From assembly GCF_021223605.1 (NCBI RefSeq), contig NZ_CP075175.1:4977501-5041500 (forward strand): a stretch of DNA of 64,000 nucleotides, read 5' to 3'. The notes beneath the pieces are model-generated. The model had not been told where the DNA came from, ran no database searches, and saw nothing but the letters and a program-made list of their open reading frames with translations. This document shows positions 18,317 through 33,300 of this stretch, piece by piece. The stretch is from Paenibacillus sp. 481 (GTDB taxonomy: Bacteria; Bacillota; Bacilli; Paenibacillales; Paenibacillaceae). A program made the translations under genes and the position numbers. How positions within the stretch are numbered: position 1 is the stretch's first letter; each line of letters opens with the position of its first letter.

Positions 18317-21300
18317 ATGAGCTCAAAGATGGTTTTAGGTTCTAATATTGAGAATATTTACTCTCTTACCCCAGTACAGGAAGGGATGCTCTATCATAAG
18401 CTGATGAATGGTGATTCTACCGCTTATGTCGTTCAGCATCGTTTTGAACTGAACGGTATGATTAATGAAGTAAAGGTACAAGAGGCTATCCAACTTGTAA
18501 CGATGAAGCATGACGTGTTAAGAACTTCCATCGTATTTGAGAAATTGACTGTGCCAAGACAAATTGTACTCAAGAACCGGACAATACAATATGAACGGAT
18601 AGATGTATCGGATATTGCGGCAGATGATCGAAATAATGAAATGGATATGATTGCGCAACTTGATGTGGAGCGCGGGTTTGATCTACAACGCGATTCTTTA
18701 TTAAGGGTCAAGCTCGTTCATTTTGGAGCAAACCAATATAAGATGTTATGGACTTTTCATCACATCATTATTGATGGTTGGAGCTTATCTATTTTGTTCA
18801 GTGATTTCAAAACGTATTATGACATGCTTGAACATGGAAAGAGCTTGGAATCTATCATTTCGATAGTGGAAACCGATAAGAAGAGAAGCGAAAAATATGG
18901 GGATTATGTGAAGTGGCTAGAGCAGCAAAATGCTACTGAAGGAATGGCGTATTGGGAAGAATTGTTATCTGACTATGATGGAACAGCGGATATAAAGTCA
19001 ATGGAGCAAACGCCATTAACGGTGGAAACTGTTTCTTTGAGCGACATGACATTATCTAAAGAACAGACGGCAAGTTTGCAAAATCTCGCTGCCACCCATC
19101 ATATTACGATGAATACGATTGTGGAAACAGCCTGGGGAATTGTTTTGCAAGCGTATACAGGTGCCAAAGATGTTGTTTATGGCAAGGTGATTTCAGGAAG
19201 GCATGTTGAAATTAGAGGAATTGAAAAAATTGTAGGTCCATTTATCGTGACGATTCCCGCAAGAATTAGGTATACAAAAGATGATAACGTTGTTGAAGTT
19301 TTGCAAAGCACGCAGCTACAAGGAACGAAAAGTACAGTTTATTCTTATTGTCCCTTACAGAAGATACTGAGTTTAACGAAGCAAAAATCAGAGTTAATCA
19401 AGTACTTATATGCCTTTGAAAATTATGAGATTGATGAGACTTTAGTGACACAGCACAGTGAGGGACTTGGGTTAAAAATAGAAGCTTATCGGGAGCAAAC
19501 GAATTATGATTTAGTCTTAATCGCAAATTATGAACACGGGTTTTTGCGTTTTCAGATGCAGTATGCGTCAAATCGTTATGGATCAAAGGAAATAGAAGCA
19601 ATGTTATTGCGCTTACAAGCTGTCTTACTCTCTTTCGCCAACAATCCAGAAATGAAGTTGTCTGAACTTGCGACGATAACAGAGAAAGAGAAAAAACAGA
19701 TCCTAGGTGCATTTAATGATACGAGCTTACCGTATGCCAAGGATAAAACGATTCCAGCATTATGGGAAGAGCAGGTGGCTACCACACCAGATGCCATCGC
19801 CGTTGTATATGAAGATAACGATGTGACGTATGACGCGTTAAACCAAAAAATCAACCAAGTGGCATGGGCGCTTCGCAAACTGCACATTCAACCGGATGAC
19901 CGCGTGGTTATCGTAGCAGAACGAAGTGTGGAGATGATTGCGGGGATGTATGGCATCATCAAAGCAGGTGGAGCGTATGTGCCGGTCGATCCTACCCTCC
20001 CAGCCGAGCGTATGCAGTTTATCCTAAATGACTGTAAACCAAAGGCCGTGCTAGTGTATCAGACGACGATGGAAACGGATCTGCCGACGATCAATTTGGC
20101 GGATGATAAGATCTGGGAAGGGCCGAGCGACAATCCGGAGCCAGTTAATCGCCCTGATGATTTGGCGTATATTATTTATACATCCGGAACGACGGGACAG
20201 CCGAAAGGGGTCATGTTAGCACACAGCGGCGTAGTGGCGATGAGGAGTTACTTGCAGGAGAAGTATGAAGTGACGCCGCAAGATAACGTGCTTCAGTTTG
20301 CCAACTATATATTTGACGCCTCCGTATGGGAGATGACATTGTCGCTGTTGTTGGGTGCAAAGCTAACTCTTGTGTCCCAAGCGGTAATAGCGGATGTGAG
20401 CAGCTTTAACGCTTTTGTGAAGAAACACGGAATCACGTTGACGTTGCTACCGCCGCAATACTATTTGCAGACGGATATAAGCGGACTACGGGTACTGACG
20501 ACCGGGGGATCGGCAGCAAACGCGGAGATGATCGAAAAGGCGGGAAGCGGTACACGCTATATAAATGCCTATGGCCCGACGGAAAGTACCGTATTGGCGA
20601 CGGGATGGGAATACGATGGAGAGAGTCACATTCCTTATCCGATACCAATTGGGAAACCAACGAGCAATACGCAAATCTATATGATGGATGGCATGAAGTT
20701 GTGCGGAATAGGTGAACCTGGAGAGTTATGTATTGCAGGCAGTGGTGTGGCCAAAGGATACTTGAATCTTCCGGAACTAACCGCAGAGAAGTTTATTGAC
20801 AATCCTTACGGAGAAGGAAAACTATACCGGTCAGGGGACTTAGCTAAATGGTTGCCGGACGGGAACATTGCCTATTTAGGGCGCATAGATGATCAAGTGA
20901 AGATTAGAGGGTTCCGGATCGAGCCGGGAGAAGTAGAAAATGCGTTGCGTCAGCTCGAAGGAATCCAAGATGCGGCGGTCATCGTGCGGGAAACCCATGA
21001 CGGAGAGAAGGCGCTGTTTGCGTACCTCATCTCGAAAGACCAAGTCCAGCTGCAAGCGGTGAGACGGGACTTGGAGGAAGTGCTGCCAGCTTATATGGTA
21101 CCAGCGTATATGATGCAGATCGATCAACTGCCGATGACGCGCAACGGCAAGCTGGATAAAGGGGCGCTGCCAGAGATCGTAGCCGTAAGTGAGAAGGCAT
21201 ATACGGCTCCGAAAAACGAACTTGAAGCACAACTATGCGATATCTTTAGTGAAGTGCTGGGCGTAGAGCGAGTCGGCACGCAGGACAGCTTCTTTGAACT

Positions 21301-24300
21301 GGGCGGAGACTCGATCAAAGCAATCCGGATCGTGTCGAAGCTAAGAAGTGCAGGCTATCAGATCGCGATCAAAGATATTATGCAAAAGTATACCGTTGAG
21401 GCGATTAGCTATGCGGCACAAAAGTCTGTAATCGAGGAACAGTACGAGCAAGCTGAAGTAAGTGGCCTCGTACCTTTGACGCCGATCATTAGGGAGTTTG
21501 CGTCCTGGAAACTTTCTAAGCCGCATCACTTCAATCAGGATATGCTGATGGAGATTGATCTGGAAGATGAGAAGCAGCTTCGGAAAGTACTAGATGCCCT
21601 TATGGCGCATCATGATATCTTGAGATCCGTCTACCGGGAAGGTCAGCTAGAGATCGTAAAGGTGAGTGACAACAAAGCGTATGAGCTAAAGGTGTATGAC
21701 TTTAGCGAAGAACAAGCAGCAGCAGAACTCATGGAAGCGGCATGTACGAAACTGCATAGCAGTATGGTTCTGGAAAAAGGACCACTGGTAAAGGTGGCGA
21801 TGTTCCGGACGAGTGAAGGGAACTTGCTGTTTGTAGGGATCCATCATCTTGTGGTGGACGGCGTATCGTGGCGTATCCTGCAAGAAGATATCGGCACAGC
21901 GATCCAGCAAGTAAAAAAAGGAATCAAAATCCGATTCCCAGCAAAGACAGCGTCCTATAAGGCATGGGCGGAGGCGTTGGCAGAATATAAAGACAGCCCA
22001 ATCTTGCAGAAAGAACGGGCGTACTGGGAACAAGTAGCTACGCAGATGGAGTCTGGGAAACTTGGCATGGACGAACCGACAGGAGAAAGCGGTTATGACA
22101 GTTGCACGATTCATTTCAATAAGGAAGAAACTGAGCAACTGATCCACCAAGCAGGTCGAGCGTATCATACCGAGATTAATGACTTGCTTATTAGCGCCTT
22201 GGGAATGGCCGTGAAGCAACTGACAGGGGCAAGCGATGTCACGATAGGCATGGAAGGACACGGAAGAGAATCGATTCATAAGCGGATCGATATCGATCGG
22301 ACGATCGGATGGTTTACAAGTATATATCCGGTAGTGGTACCGTGTCATGAGGACATCACAGAAAGTATCATTGCAACCAAAGAGACGCTGCGAAAAGTTC
22401 CGAACCGAGGCCTTGGGTACGGTCTATTACAGGATGAATTGCCAGTCCGTCCGCTTGAAGTCATGTTTAACTACATGGGACAAATGGACGCGGAGGCGAA
22501 GGGGAAAAAGCTACGCTTCTTTAGTTCGGGCAAGGGATCAGCCGCTAAAAATACCGTCTTTCGCAAGCTGATCGTCAACGGGGGCATCATGGATGGAAAG
22601 CTACAGCTGGTGATCGGGTACAACCGATCCTATCTATCCCGTGAGAAGATGCAATCCTTTAGTGAACGATACCAAGCAGCGTTACTAGCGATAAAAGACC
22701 ACTGTATCGCGGTAAAAGAAACGGTTCAGACACCGTCTGACTACCGATCAGCGTCTTTAACCCGAACGGATTTATCGGTCATTCAACAAGCAGTCGGGGG
22801 TTCATCTCAGGTCGAGCGCATATACGGACTCACTTCCCTGCAAAAAGGGATGCTTTACCATAGCATCGCCGAACCTGAATCTACAGCCTATCGAAACCAG
22901 AATGTGTTTATCGGGCAAGGCTATGCGGATGAGGACATGGTGAAGCAAGCACTCCACCTGCTTGCGATCCGGCATGAAGTGCTACGTACGGCGATTATTC
23001 ATAAAAATATATCGATGCCAGCACAAGTCGTGATCCGAGAGAGGGAAGTGGAGTACGCAAGAACGGACCTCACGGGAGTAGAAGCGATCGTGCAGGCAGA
23101 ACTGGTGGAAACGATCGCATACGATCAAATCCAGCGAGGCTTTGACCTGGCACAAGACCCGTTATTGCGTGTACACCATGTCGTCCTGTCACAAGACCGT
23201 TATCAATTGATCTGGGATTTCCATCACATTATTATGGATGGTTGGAGTGTATCGGCGGTATACGGGGAGTTCAATCGACTGTATCAAGCGCTACAACAAG
23301 GGGCTTTGGCATCTGATCTCAAGCAGCAGGTCATGAAGGACAAGCAAGATCAGGCTTCCTACGAAGATTATATCGTATGGCTAGAAAAACAGGATCAAGA
23401 CAAAGGGCTGTCATACTGGTCAGACGTATTAGCAGGGTATGAAGAAATCGCGGAGATCAAACCGGTGTATACTCCGCAAGCGAGCGAACAGCAAGTGGAT
23501 CGCCTAGCGATTACCTTAACACCTGAGGACCGAGCGCGGATCAAAGAACTGACATCCACTCATCGAATGACGGTGAGTAATGTCGTGGAAACGGCGTGGG
23601 GAATGGTCTTGCAAGCCTACAGCGGACAAAAAGATGTCGTATTCGGGAAAGTCACATCTGGACGGCAAAGCGATGTGCGTGGAATCGAAGATATCGTCGG
23701 TCTGTTTATTAATACGATCCCGGTGCGTGTAGCGAGCAAAGAAGGCATGAGTGTCATGAGCCTGCTCAAAGACATGCAACAGCAAGGGTCGGAAAGTGAA
23801 CAGTATGCGTATTGTTCGCTTGCAGAGATTCAAGCACAGACGGAGCAGAAACAGCACTTGATTCAAGTGCTCTATGTGTTTGAAAACTATTATGTCGATA
23901 CAGACACGCTTACAGATTTCACGTATAAGATCGTATCTGGCCGCGATCAAAACCAGTACAACTTGACGCTATGCGCATACGAGTCGGGAGAGAAGATCGT
24001 ATGTGAAATGCTATACAATCCAAATAGGTATGCACGTGAGGACATTGCACAAGTGCTTGCGCGGCTCGAACATGTGCTGCATGCCTTAGCCGTAAACCCA
24101 GAAATGAAGTTGTCTGAACTAGAAACGACAACGGAAGAAGAAAAAGAGCAGATCCTAGGTGCGTTTCAAACGAAGCCAACTCCATATCCGCATGAGGAAT
24201 CGATCAAAAGCTTATTCGAGGCGCAGGTGAAGAAAACACCGGATCGGATAGCGGTATCTTGCGGGACGGAGCAACTGACGTATGCGGAGTTGAATGCGAA

Positions 24301-27300
24301 GGCGAATATCGTTGCCAATAGGCTGCTTGCTACTAAAGCTGAGAGCGAAACAGGCAATGGCGAAACGATGGTAGCGTTACTGTTAGAACGTAATATCGAT
24401 ATGGTCATTGGAATACTTGGTGTAGTGAAGGCTGGATATGTTTATGTGCCAATCGATCCAGAGGCGCCGCAAGACCGTATCCAGTATACGCTGGCAGACA
24501 GCGGTGCAAGCTTGCTTCTTGTCAATCAAGGAAAAGAGCGGATGGTTTCACTTCCTGAAGGAAATATGTATGCGATAGAGCATTTGTATGCGGATGAATC
24601 GGATACAGCATGGGGTGCACGGGGTGCAGAACTACAAGCGAATCCGGATGTATCCATCGCACCGCAAGATGCTCTATATATCATCTATACGTCAGGGACG
24701 ACCGGTGAGCCGAAGGGAACGATAATCGAACATGAATGCGTCGTTCGGTTGATGCATAACGATGACATGCCGTTTGATTTCCATGAAGAGGATGTATGGA
24801 GCCTATTTGCAGCCTACAACTTTGACGTATCGGTATGGGAAATGTACGGAGCGCTCTTATACGGAGGTCACCTCGTCGTCATACCAAACGACGCCAAAAA
24901 AGATAGTTATGCCTTTTTAGATATATTGCGTGAAAAAAGGGTGACCGTACTCAACCAAGTGCCTTCTTCTTTTTATAACCTGATGCAAGTAGAGCTAGAA
25001 GAAGCAGGTGAGAGACTATACGTCAAACATCTCATCTTTGCTGGAGAGGCGCTACAAGTAGGGAAATTAAAGGCATGGCATGTGAAGTATCCGGAGATGA
25101 ATCTCGTGAATATGTACGGGATAACCGAGACGACGGTCCATGTCACGTACAAAGCGATCACGGCAGAAGATATTGCGCTAGATGTAAACGATGTCGGAAA
25201 AGCGCTCCCTACACTGAAGATTTATATGCTAGATGGGGACAAGCTATGCGGAATTGGTGTGCCTGGGGAACTGTGTGTGGCAGGCGTCGGCGTCGCAAGA
25301 GGCTACCTCAACAAACCGGAACTAACAAATAAAAAATTCGTAGCGAACCCTTTTGTACCTGGGGAGCGGATGTACCGGTCAGGGGACTTAGCCAAATGGT
25401 TGCCGGACGGAAATATAGCCTATTTGGGGCGCATAGATGACCAAGTGAAGATCAGGGGATTCCGGATAGAGATCGGGGAAGTACAAAATGCACTGCGACA
25501 GTTAGCGGGAATCCAAGATGCGGCGGTCATCGTACGGGAAACCCAAGACGGAGAGAAAGCGCTGTTCGCTTACCTCATCTCGAAAGATCAAGTCCAACTG
25601 CAAGCAGTGAGACGGGACTTGGAGGAAGTGTTGCCAGCTTATATGGTACCAGCGTATATGATGCAGATCGATCAACTGCCGGTGACGCGCAACGGAAAGC
25701 TGGACAAACGGGCGCTGCCGGAGATCGTGGTCGTAAGTGAGAAGGCATACACGGCTCCGAAAAACGAACTTGAGGCACAACTATGCGATATCTTTAGTGA
25801 AGTACTGGGCGTAGAGCGAGTTGGCACGCAGGACAGCTTCTTTGAGCTAGGCGGGGACTCCATCAAAGCGATCCGGATCGTGTCGAAGTTAAGAAGTGCA
25901 GGCTATCAGATCGCGATCAAAGATATTATGCAAAAGTATACCGTCGAGGCGATTAGCTATGCGGCACAAAAGTCTGCTGTAGAGGAACAGTACGAGCAAG
26001 GTGAGGTAAGTGGCCTCGTACCGCTGACACCGATCATCAGGGAGTTTGCGTCTTGGAATCTTCCAAAGCCAGACCACTTCAATCAGGACATGCTGATGGA
26101 GATTGATCTGGACGATGAGCAGCAGCTTCGGAAAGTGCTAGATGCCCTTATGGCGCATCATGATATCTTGAGATCCGTCTATCGGGAAGGTCAGCTAGAG
26201 ATCGTAAAGGTGAGTGACAGCAAAGCGTATGAGCTAAAGGTGTATGACTTTAGCGAAGAACAAGCAGTAGCAGAACTCATGGAAGCGGCATGTACAGAAC
26301 TGCATAGCAGTATGGTTCTGGAAAAAGGGCCGCTGGTGAAGGCGGCGATGTTCCGGACGGGTGAAGGGAACCTACTGTTTGTAGGAATCCATCATCTTGT
26401 GGTGGACGGTGTATCGTGGCGTATCTTGCAAGAAGATATCGACACAGCGATCCAGCAAGTAAAAGAAGGGACCAAGATCGGCTTCCCAGCAAAGACAGCG
26501 TCCTATCAGGCATGGGCGGAGGCGTTGGTAGAATACAAGGACACCTCCCTCTTGCAGAAAGAACGGGCGTACTGGGAACAAATCGCCGCGCAGATGGCGG
26601 CAGGCGAACTCGGGATGAACGAACCGACAGGAGAAAGCGGTTATGACAGTTGCACGATCCATTTCAATAAGGAAGAAACTGAGCAACTGATCCAACAATC
26701 AGGTCGGGCCTATCATACCGAGATCAATGACTTGCTTATTAGTGCCCTGGGAATGGCCTTGCAGAAACTAACAGGGGCAAACGATGTCACGATAGGCATG
26801 GAAGGACACGGTAGGGAACCGATTCATACGCGGATCGATATCGACCGGACGATCGGATGGTTTACAAGTATATATCCGGTAGTGGTACCGTGTCATGAGG
26901 ACATCACAGAAAGTATCATTGCAACCAAAGAGACGCTGCGTAAAGTTCCGAACCGAGGCCTTGGGTACGGTCTATTACAGGATGAATTGCCAGTCCGTCC
27001 GCTTGAAGTCATGTTTAACTACATGGGACAAATGGACGCGGAAGCGAAGGGGAAAAAGCTACGCTTCTTTAGTTCGGGCAAGGGATCAGCCGCTGAAAAT
27101 ACCGTCTTTCGCAAGCTGATCGTCAACGGGGGCATCCTAGATGGACAGCTGCAGCTGGTGATCGGGTATAACCGATCCTATCTATCCCGTGAGAAGATGC
27201 AATCCTTTAGTGAACGATACCAAGCAGCGTTACTAGCGATAAAAGACCACTGTATCGCGATAAAAGAAACGGTTCAGACACCGTCTGACTACCGAGCAGC

Positions 27301-30300
27301 GTCTTTAACCCGAACGGATTTATCGGTCATTCAACAAGCAGTCGGGGGTTCATCTCAGGTCGAGCGCATATACGGACTCACTTCCCTGCAAAAAGGGATG
27401 CTCTACCATAGCATCGCCGAACCTGAATCGACAGCCTATCGAAACCAGAATGTGTTTATCGGGCAAGGCTATGCGGATGAGCACATGGTGAAGCATGCAC
27501 TCCACCTGCTTGCGATCCGGCATGAAGTGCTACGTACGGCGATTATTCATAAAAATATATCGATGCCAGCGCAAGTCGTGATCCGAGAGAGGGAAGTGGA
27601 ATACACAAGAACGGACCTCACGGGAGTAGAAGCGATCGTGCAGGCAGAACTGGTGGAAACGATCGCATACGATCAAATCCAGCGAGGCTTTGACCTTGCA
27701 CAAGACTCGTTATTGCGTGTACACCACGTCGTCCTGTCACAAGATCGTTATCAATTGATCTGGAATTTCCATCACATTATTATGGATGGCTGGTGTCTAT
27801 CCGCAGTATACGGGGAGTTCAATCGACTGTATCAAGCGCTGCAACAAGGGGCTTTACCAGCGGATCTCAAGCAGCAGATCATGAAGGACAAGCAAGATCA
27901 CGCCTCCTACGAAGATTATATCGTATGGCTAGAAAAACAGGATCAAGACAAAGGGATGTCTTACTGGTCAGACGTATTAGCAGGGTATGAAGAAATCGCG
28001 GAGATCAAACCGGTGTATACCCCGCAAGCGAGCGAACAGCAAGTGGAGCGCCTAGCGATTACCTTAACACCTGAGGACCGATTGCGGATCAAAGAATTGA
28101 CTTCCGCTCATCGAATGACAGTGAGTAATGTCGTGGAAACGGCGTGGGGAATGGTCTTGCAAGCCTACAGCGGACAAAAAGATGTCGTATTCGGGAAAGT
28201 CACATCTGGACGGCAAAGCGATGTGCGCGGAATCGAAGATATCGTCGGTCTGTTTATTAATACGATCCCGGTGCGTGTAACGAGCAAAGAGGGCATGAGT
28301 GCAATAAGCCTGCTGAATGATATGCAACAGCAAGGGTCGGAAAGTGAACAGTATGCGTATTGTTCGCTTGCAGAGATTCAAGCACAGACGGAGCAGAAAC
28401 AACACTTGATTCAAGTGCTCTATGCGTTTGAAAACTATTATGTGGATGAGAATAAGCTAACCGATTTCACGTATCAGATTACGTCATCCCGTGACCAACC
28501 GCCATATCATTTGACGTTATGCGCATACGAGTCGGGAGAGAACATCGTCTGTGAAATGCTTTACAATCCGAATGTGTATGCGAATGAGGACATTGTACAC
28601 ATGCTTGCGCGGCTCGAACATGTGCTACATGCCTTTGCCGAAAACCCAGAAATGAAGTTGTCTGAACTTGAGACGACAACGGAAGAAGAAAAAGAACAGA
28701 TCCTAGGTGCATTTAATGATACGAGCTTACCGTATGCCAAGGATAAAACGATTCCAGCATTATGGGAAGAGCAGGTGGCTACCACACCAGATGCCATCGC
28801 CGTTGTATATGAAGATAACGATGTGACGTATGACGCGCTAAACCAAAAAATCAACCAAGTGGCATGGGCGCTTCGCAAACTGCACATTCAACCGGATGAC
28901 CGCGTGGTTATCGTAGCAGAACGAAGTGTGGAGATGATTGCGGGGATGTATGGCATCATCAAAGCAGGTGGAGCGTATGTGCCAGTCGATCCTACCCTCC
29001 CAGCCGAGCGTATGCAGTTTATTCTAAATGACTGCAAACCAAAGGCCGTGCTGGTGTATCAGACGACGATGGAAACGGATCTGCCGACGATCAATTTGGC
29101 GGATGATAAGATCTGGGAAGGGCCGAGCGACAATCCGGAGCCAGTTAATCGCCCCGATGATTTGGCGTATATTATTTATACATCCGGAACGACGGGACAG
29201 CCGAAAGGGGTCATGTTAGCACACAGCGGCGTAGTGGCGATGAGGAGTTACTTGCAGGAGAAGTATGAAGTAACGCCGCAAGATAACGTGCTTCAGTTTG
29301 CCAACTATATATTTGACGCCTCCGTATGGGAGATGACATTGTCGCTGTTGTTGGGTGCAAAGCTAACTCTTGTGTCCCAAGCGGTAATAGCGGATGTGAG
29401 CAGCTTTAACGCTTTTGTGAAGAAACACGGAATCACGTTGACGTTGCTACCGCCGCAATACTATTTGCAGACGGATATAAGCGGACTACGGGTACTGACG
29501 ACCGGGGGATCGGCAGCAAACGCGGAGATGATCGAAAAGGCGGGAAGCGGTACACGCTATATGAATGCCTATGGACCGACGGAAAGTACCGTATTGGCGA
29601 CGGGATGGGAATACGATGGAGAGAGTCACATTCCTTATCCGATACCGATTGGGAAACCAACGAGTAATACGCAAATCTATATGATGGATGGCATGAAGCT
29701 GTGCGGAATAGGAGTACCTGGGGAGTTATGTATTGCAGGCAGCGGTGTGGCCAAAGGATACTTGAATCTTCCGGAACTAACCGCAGAGAAGTTTATTGAC
29801 AATCCATACGGAGAAGGAAAACTGTACCGGTCAGGGGACTTAGCTAAATGGTTGCCGGACGGGAACATTGCCTATTTAGGGCGCATAGATGATCAAGTGA
29901 AGATTAGAGGGTTCCGGATCGAGCCGGGAGAAGTAGAAAATGCGTTGCGTCAGCTCGAAGGAATCCAAGATGCGGCGGTCATCGTGCGGGAAACCCATGA
30001 CGGAGAGAAGGCGCTGTTTGCGTACCTCATCTCGAAAGACCAAGTCCAGCTGCAAGCGGTGAGACGGGGCTTGGAGGAAGTGCTGCCAGCTTATATGGTA
30101 CCAGCGTATATGATGCAGATCGATCAACTGCCGATGACGCGCAACGGCAAGCTGGATAAAGGGGCGCTGCCAGAGATCGTGGCCGTAAGTGAGAAGGCAT
30201 ACACGGCTCCGAAAAACGAACTTGAGGCACAACTATGCCATATCTTTAGTGAAGTACTGGGCGTAGAGCGAGTCGGTACGCAGGACAGCTTCTTTGAACT

Positions 30301-33300
30301 GGGCGGAGACTCGATCAAAGCAATCCGGATCGTGTCGAAGCTAAGAAGTGCAGGCTATCACGTTGCCATCAAAGATATCATGCAAAAGTATACCGTTGAG
30401 GCGATTAGCTATGCGGCACAAAAGTCTGCCCTAGAGGAACAATACGATCAAGAGGAAGTAAGCGGTAGCGTACCGCAGACACCGATCGTCAGAGAGTTTG
30501 CCTCCTGGAATCTTTCTAAGCCACACCATTTCAATCAGGATATGCTGATGGAGATTGATCTGGAAGAGGAGAAGCAGCTTCGGAAAGTACTAGATGCCCT
30601 TATGGCACATCATGATATCCTGAGAGCCGTCTACCGGGAAGGTCAGCTAGAGATCGTAAAAGTGAGTGACAACAAAGCATATGAACTAAAGGTGTATGAC
30701 TATAGCAAAGAACAAGCAGCAGTAAAATTAATGGAAGCGGCATGTACGGATCTGCATAGCAGCATCAACTTAGAAGAAGGCCCGCTGGTGAAGGCAGCGA
30801 TGTTCCGGACGGATGAAGGGAATCTGCTGTTTGTGGCGATCCATCATCTGGTGGTGGACGGGGTATCGTGGCGTATCCTGCAGGAAGATATCAGTACGGC
30901 CATCCAGCAAGTAAAAGAAGGGGCAAAGATCCAATTCCCGGCAAAGACAGCGTCCTATAAGGCATGGGCGGAGGCGTTGGCAGAATATAAGGAGAGCCAC
31001 CTGCTGCAGAAGGAGCGGACGTACTGGGAGCAAGTAGCCACGCAGATGGTGGCGGGCGAACTCGGGATGGACGAACAGACGGGAGAAAGCGGGTACGGCA
31101 GTTGCACGATACAATTAAATGAAAAAGAAACCGAGCAGCTAATTCACCAATCAGGTCGGGCATATCATACCGAGATCAATGACTTGCTTATCAGCGCCTT
31201 GGGAATGGCCGTGAAGCAACTGACAGGGGCAAGCGATGTCACGATAGGCATGGAAGGACACGGAAGGGAACCGATTCATAAGCGGATCGATATCGATCGG
31301 ACGGTCGGATGGTTCACAAGTATGTATCCGGTAGTGGTACCGTGTCATGAGGATCTAGCAGAAAGCATCATTACAACCAAAGAGATGCTACGTAAGATCC
31401 CGAACCGGGGCCTTGGATATGGTCTGTTACAGGAAGAATTGCCGGTACGTCCGTTTGAAGTCATGTTTAACTACATGGGACAAATGGACGCAGAGGCGAA
31501 GGGGAAAAAACTACACTTCTTTAGTTCAGGTAAGGGATCTGCCGATGAAAATATCGTCATCCGCAAGATGATCATCAACGGGGGTATCTTAGACGGGAAG
31601 CTGCAGCTGGCGATCGGGTATAACCGGTCCTATCTATCCCATGATCGGATGCAATCCTTTAGTGAACGATACCAGGCAGCGTTACTGGCGATAAAAGACC
31701 ACTGTATCGCGGTAAAAGAAACGGTTCGGACACCGTCTGACTACCGGACAGCGTATTTAACCCGAACGGACTTGTCGGTCATTGAACAAACAGTGGGGGG
31801 CTCCTCTCAGATAGAGCGAATCTATGAACTTACTTCCCTGCAGAAAGGGATGCTCTATCATAGCATCGCCGAACCTGAATCGACAGCCTATCGAAACCAG
31901 AATGTGTTTATCGGGCAAGGCTATGCGGATGAGGAGATGGTGAAGCAAGCACTCCACCTGCTTGCGATACGGCACGAAGTGCTACGTACGGCGATTATTC
32001 ATAAAGACATATCGATGCCCAAACAAGTCGTGATCCGAGAGAGGGACGTGGAATACACAAGAACGGACCTCGCGGGAGTAGAAGTGATCGTGCAGGCAGA
32101 ACTGGTGGAAACGATCGCATACGATCAAATCCAGCGAGGCTTTGACCTTGCACAAGACTCGTTATTGCGTGTACACCACGTCGTCCTGTCACAAGACCGT
32201 TATCAATTGATCTGGAATTTCCATCACATTATTATGGATGGCTGGTGTCTATCCGCAGTATACGGGGAGTTCAATCGACTGTATCAAGCGCTGCAACAAG
32301 GGGCTTTACCAGCGGATCTCAAGCAGCAGATCATGAAGGACAAGCAAGATCACGCCTCCTACGAAGATTATATCGTATGGCTAGAAAAACAGGATCAAGA
32401 CAAAGGGCTGTCTTACTGGTCAGACGTATTAGCAGGGTATGAAGAAATCGCGGAGATCAAACCGGTGTATACTCCGCAAGCGAGCGAACAGCAAGTGGAG
32501 CGCCTAGCGATTACCCTAACACCTGAGGACCGAGCGCGGATCAAAGAATTGACTTCCGCTCATCGAATGACGGTGAGTAATGTCGTGGAAACGGCGTGGG
32601 GAATGGTGCTGCAAGCCTACAGCGGACAAAAAGATGTCGTATTCGGGAAAGTCACATCTGGACGGCAAAGCGATGTGCGTGGAATCGAAGATATCGTCGG
32701 TCTGTTTATTAATACGATCCCGGTGCGTGTAGCGAGCAAAGACGGCATGAGTGTTATGAGCCTGCTCAAAGACATGCAACAGCAAGGGTCGGAAAGTGAA
32801 CAGTATGCGTATTGTTCGCTTGCAGAGATTCAAGCACAGACGGAGCAGAAACAGCACTTGATTCAAGTGCTCTATGTGTTTGAAAACTATTATGTCGATA
32901 CAGACACGCTTACAGATTTCACGTATAAGATCGTATCTGGCCGCGATCAAAACCAGTACAACTTGACGTTATGCGCATACGAGTCGGGAGAGAAGATCGT
33001 ATGTGAAATGCTATACAATCCAAATAGGTATGCACGTGAGGACATTGCACAAGTGCTTGCGCGGCTCGAACATGTGCTGCATGCCTTAGCCATAAACCCA
33101 GAAATGAAGTTGTCTGAACTAGAGACGACAACAGAAGAAGAAAAAGAGCAGATCCTAGGTGCGTTTCAAACGAAGCCAACTCCATATCCGCATGAGGAAT
33201 CGATCAAAAGCTTATTCGAGGCGCAGGTGAAGAAAACACCAGATCGGATAGCGGTATCTTGCGGGACGGAGCAACTGACGTATGCGGAGTTGAATGCGAA

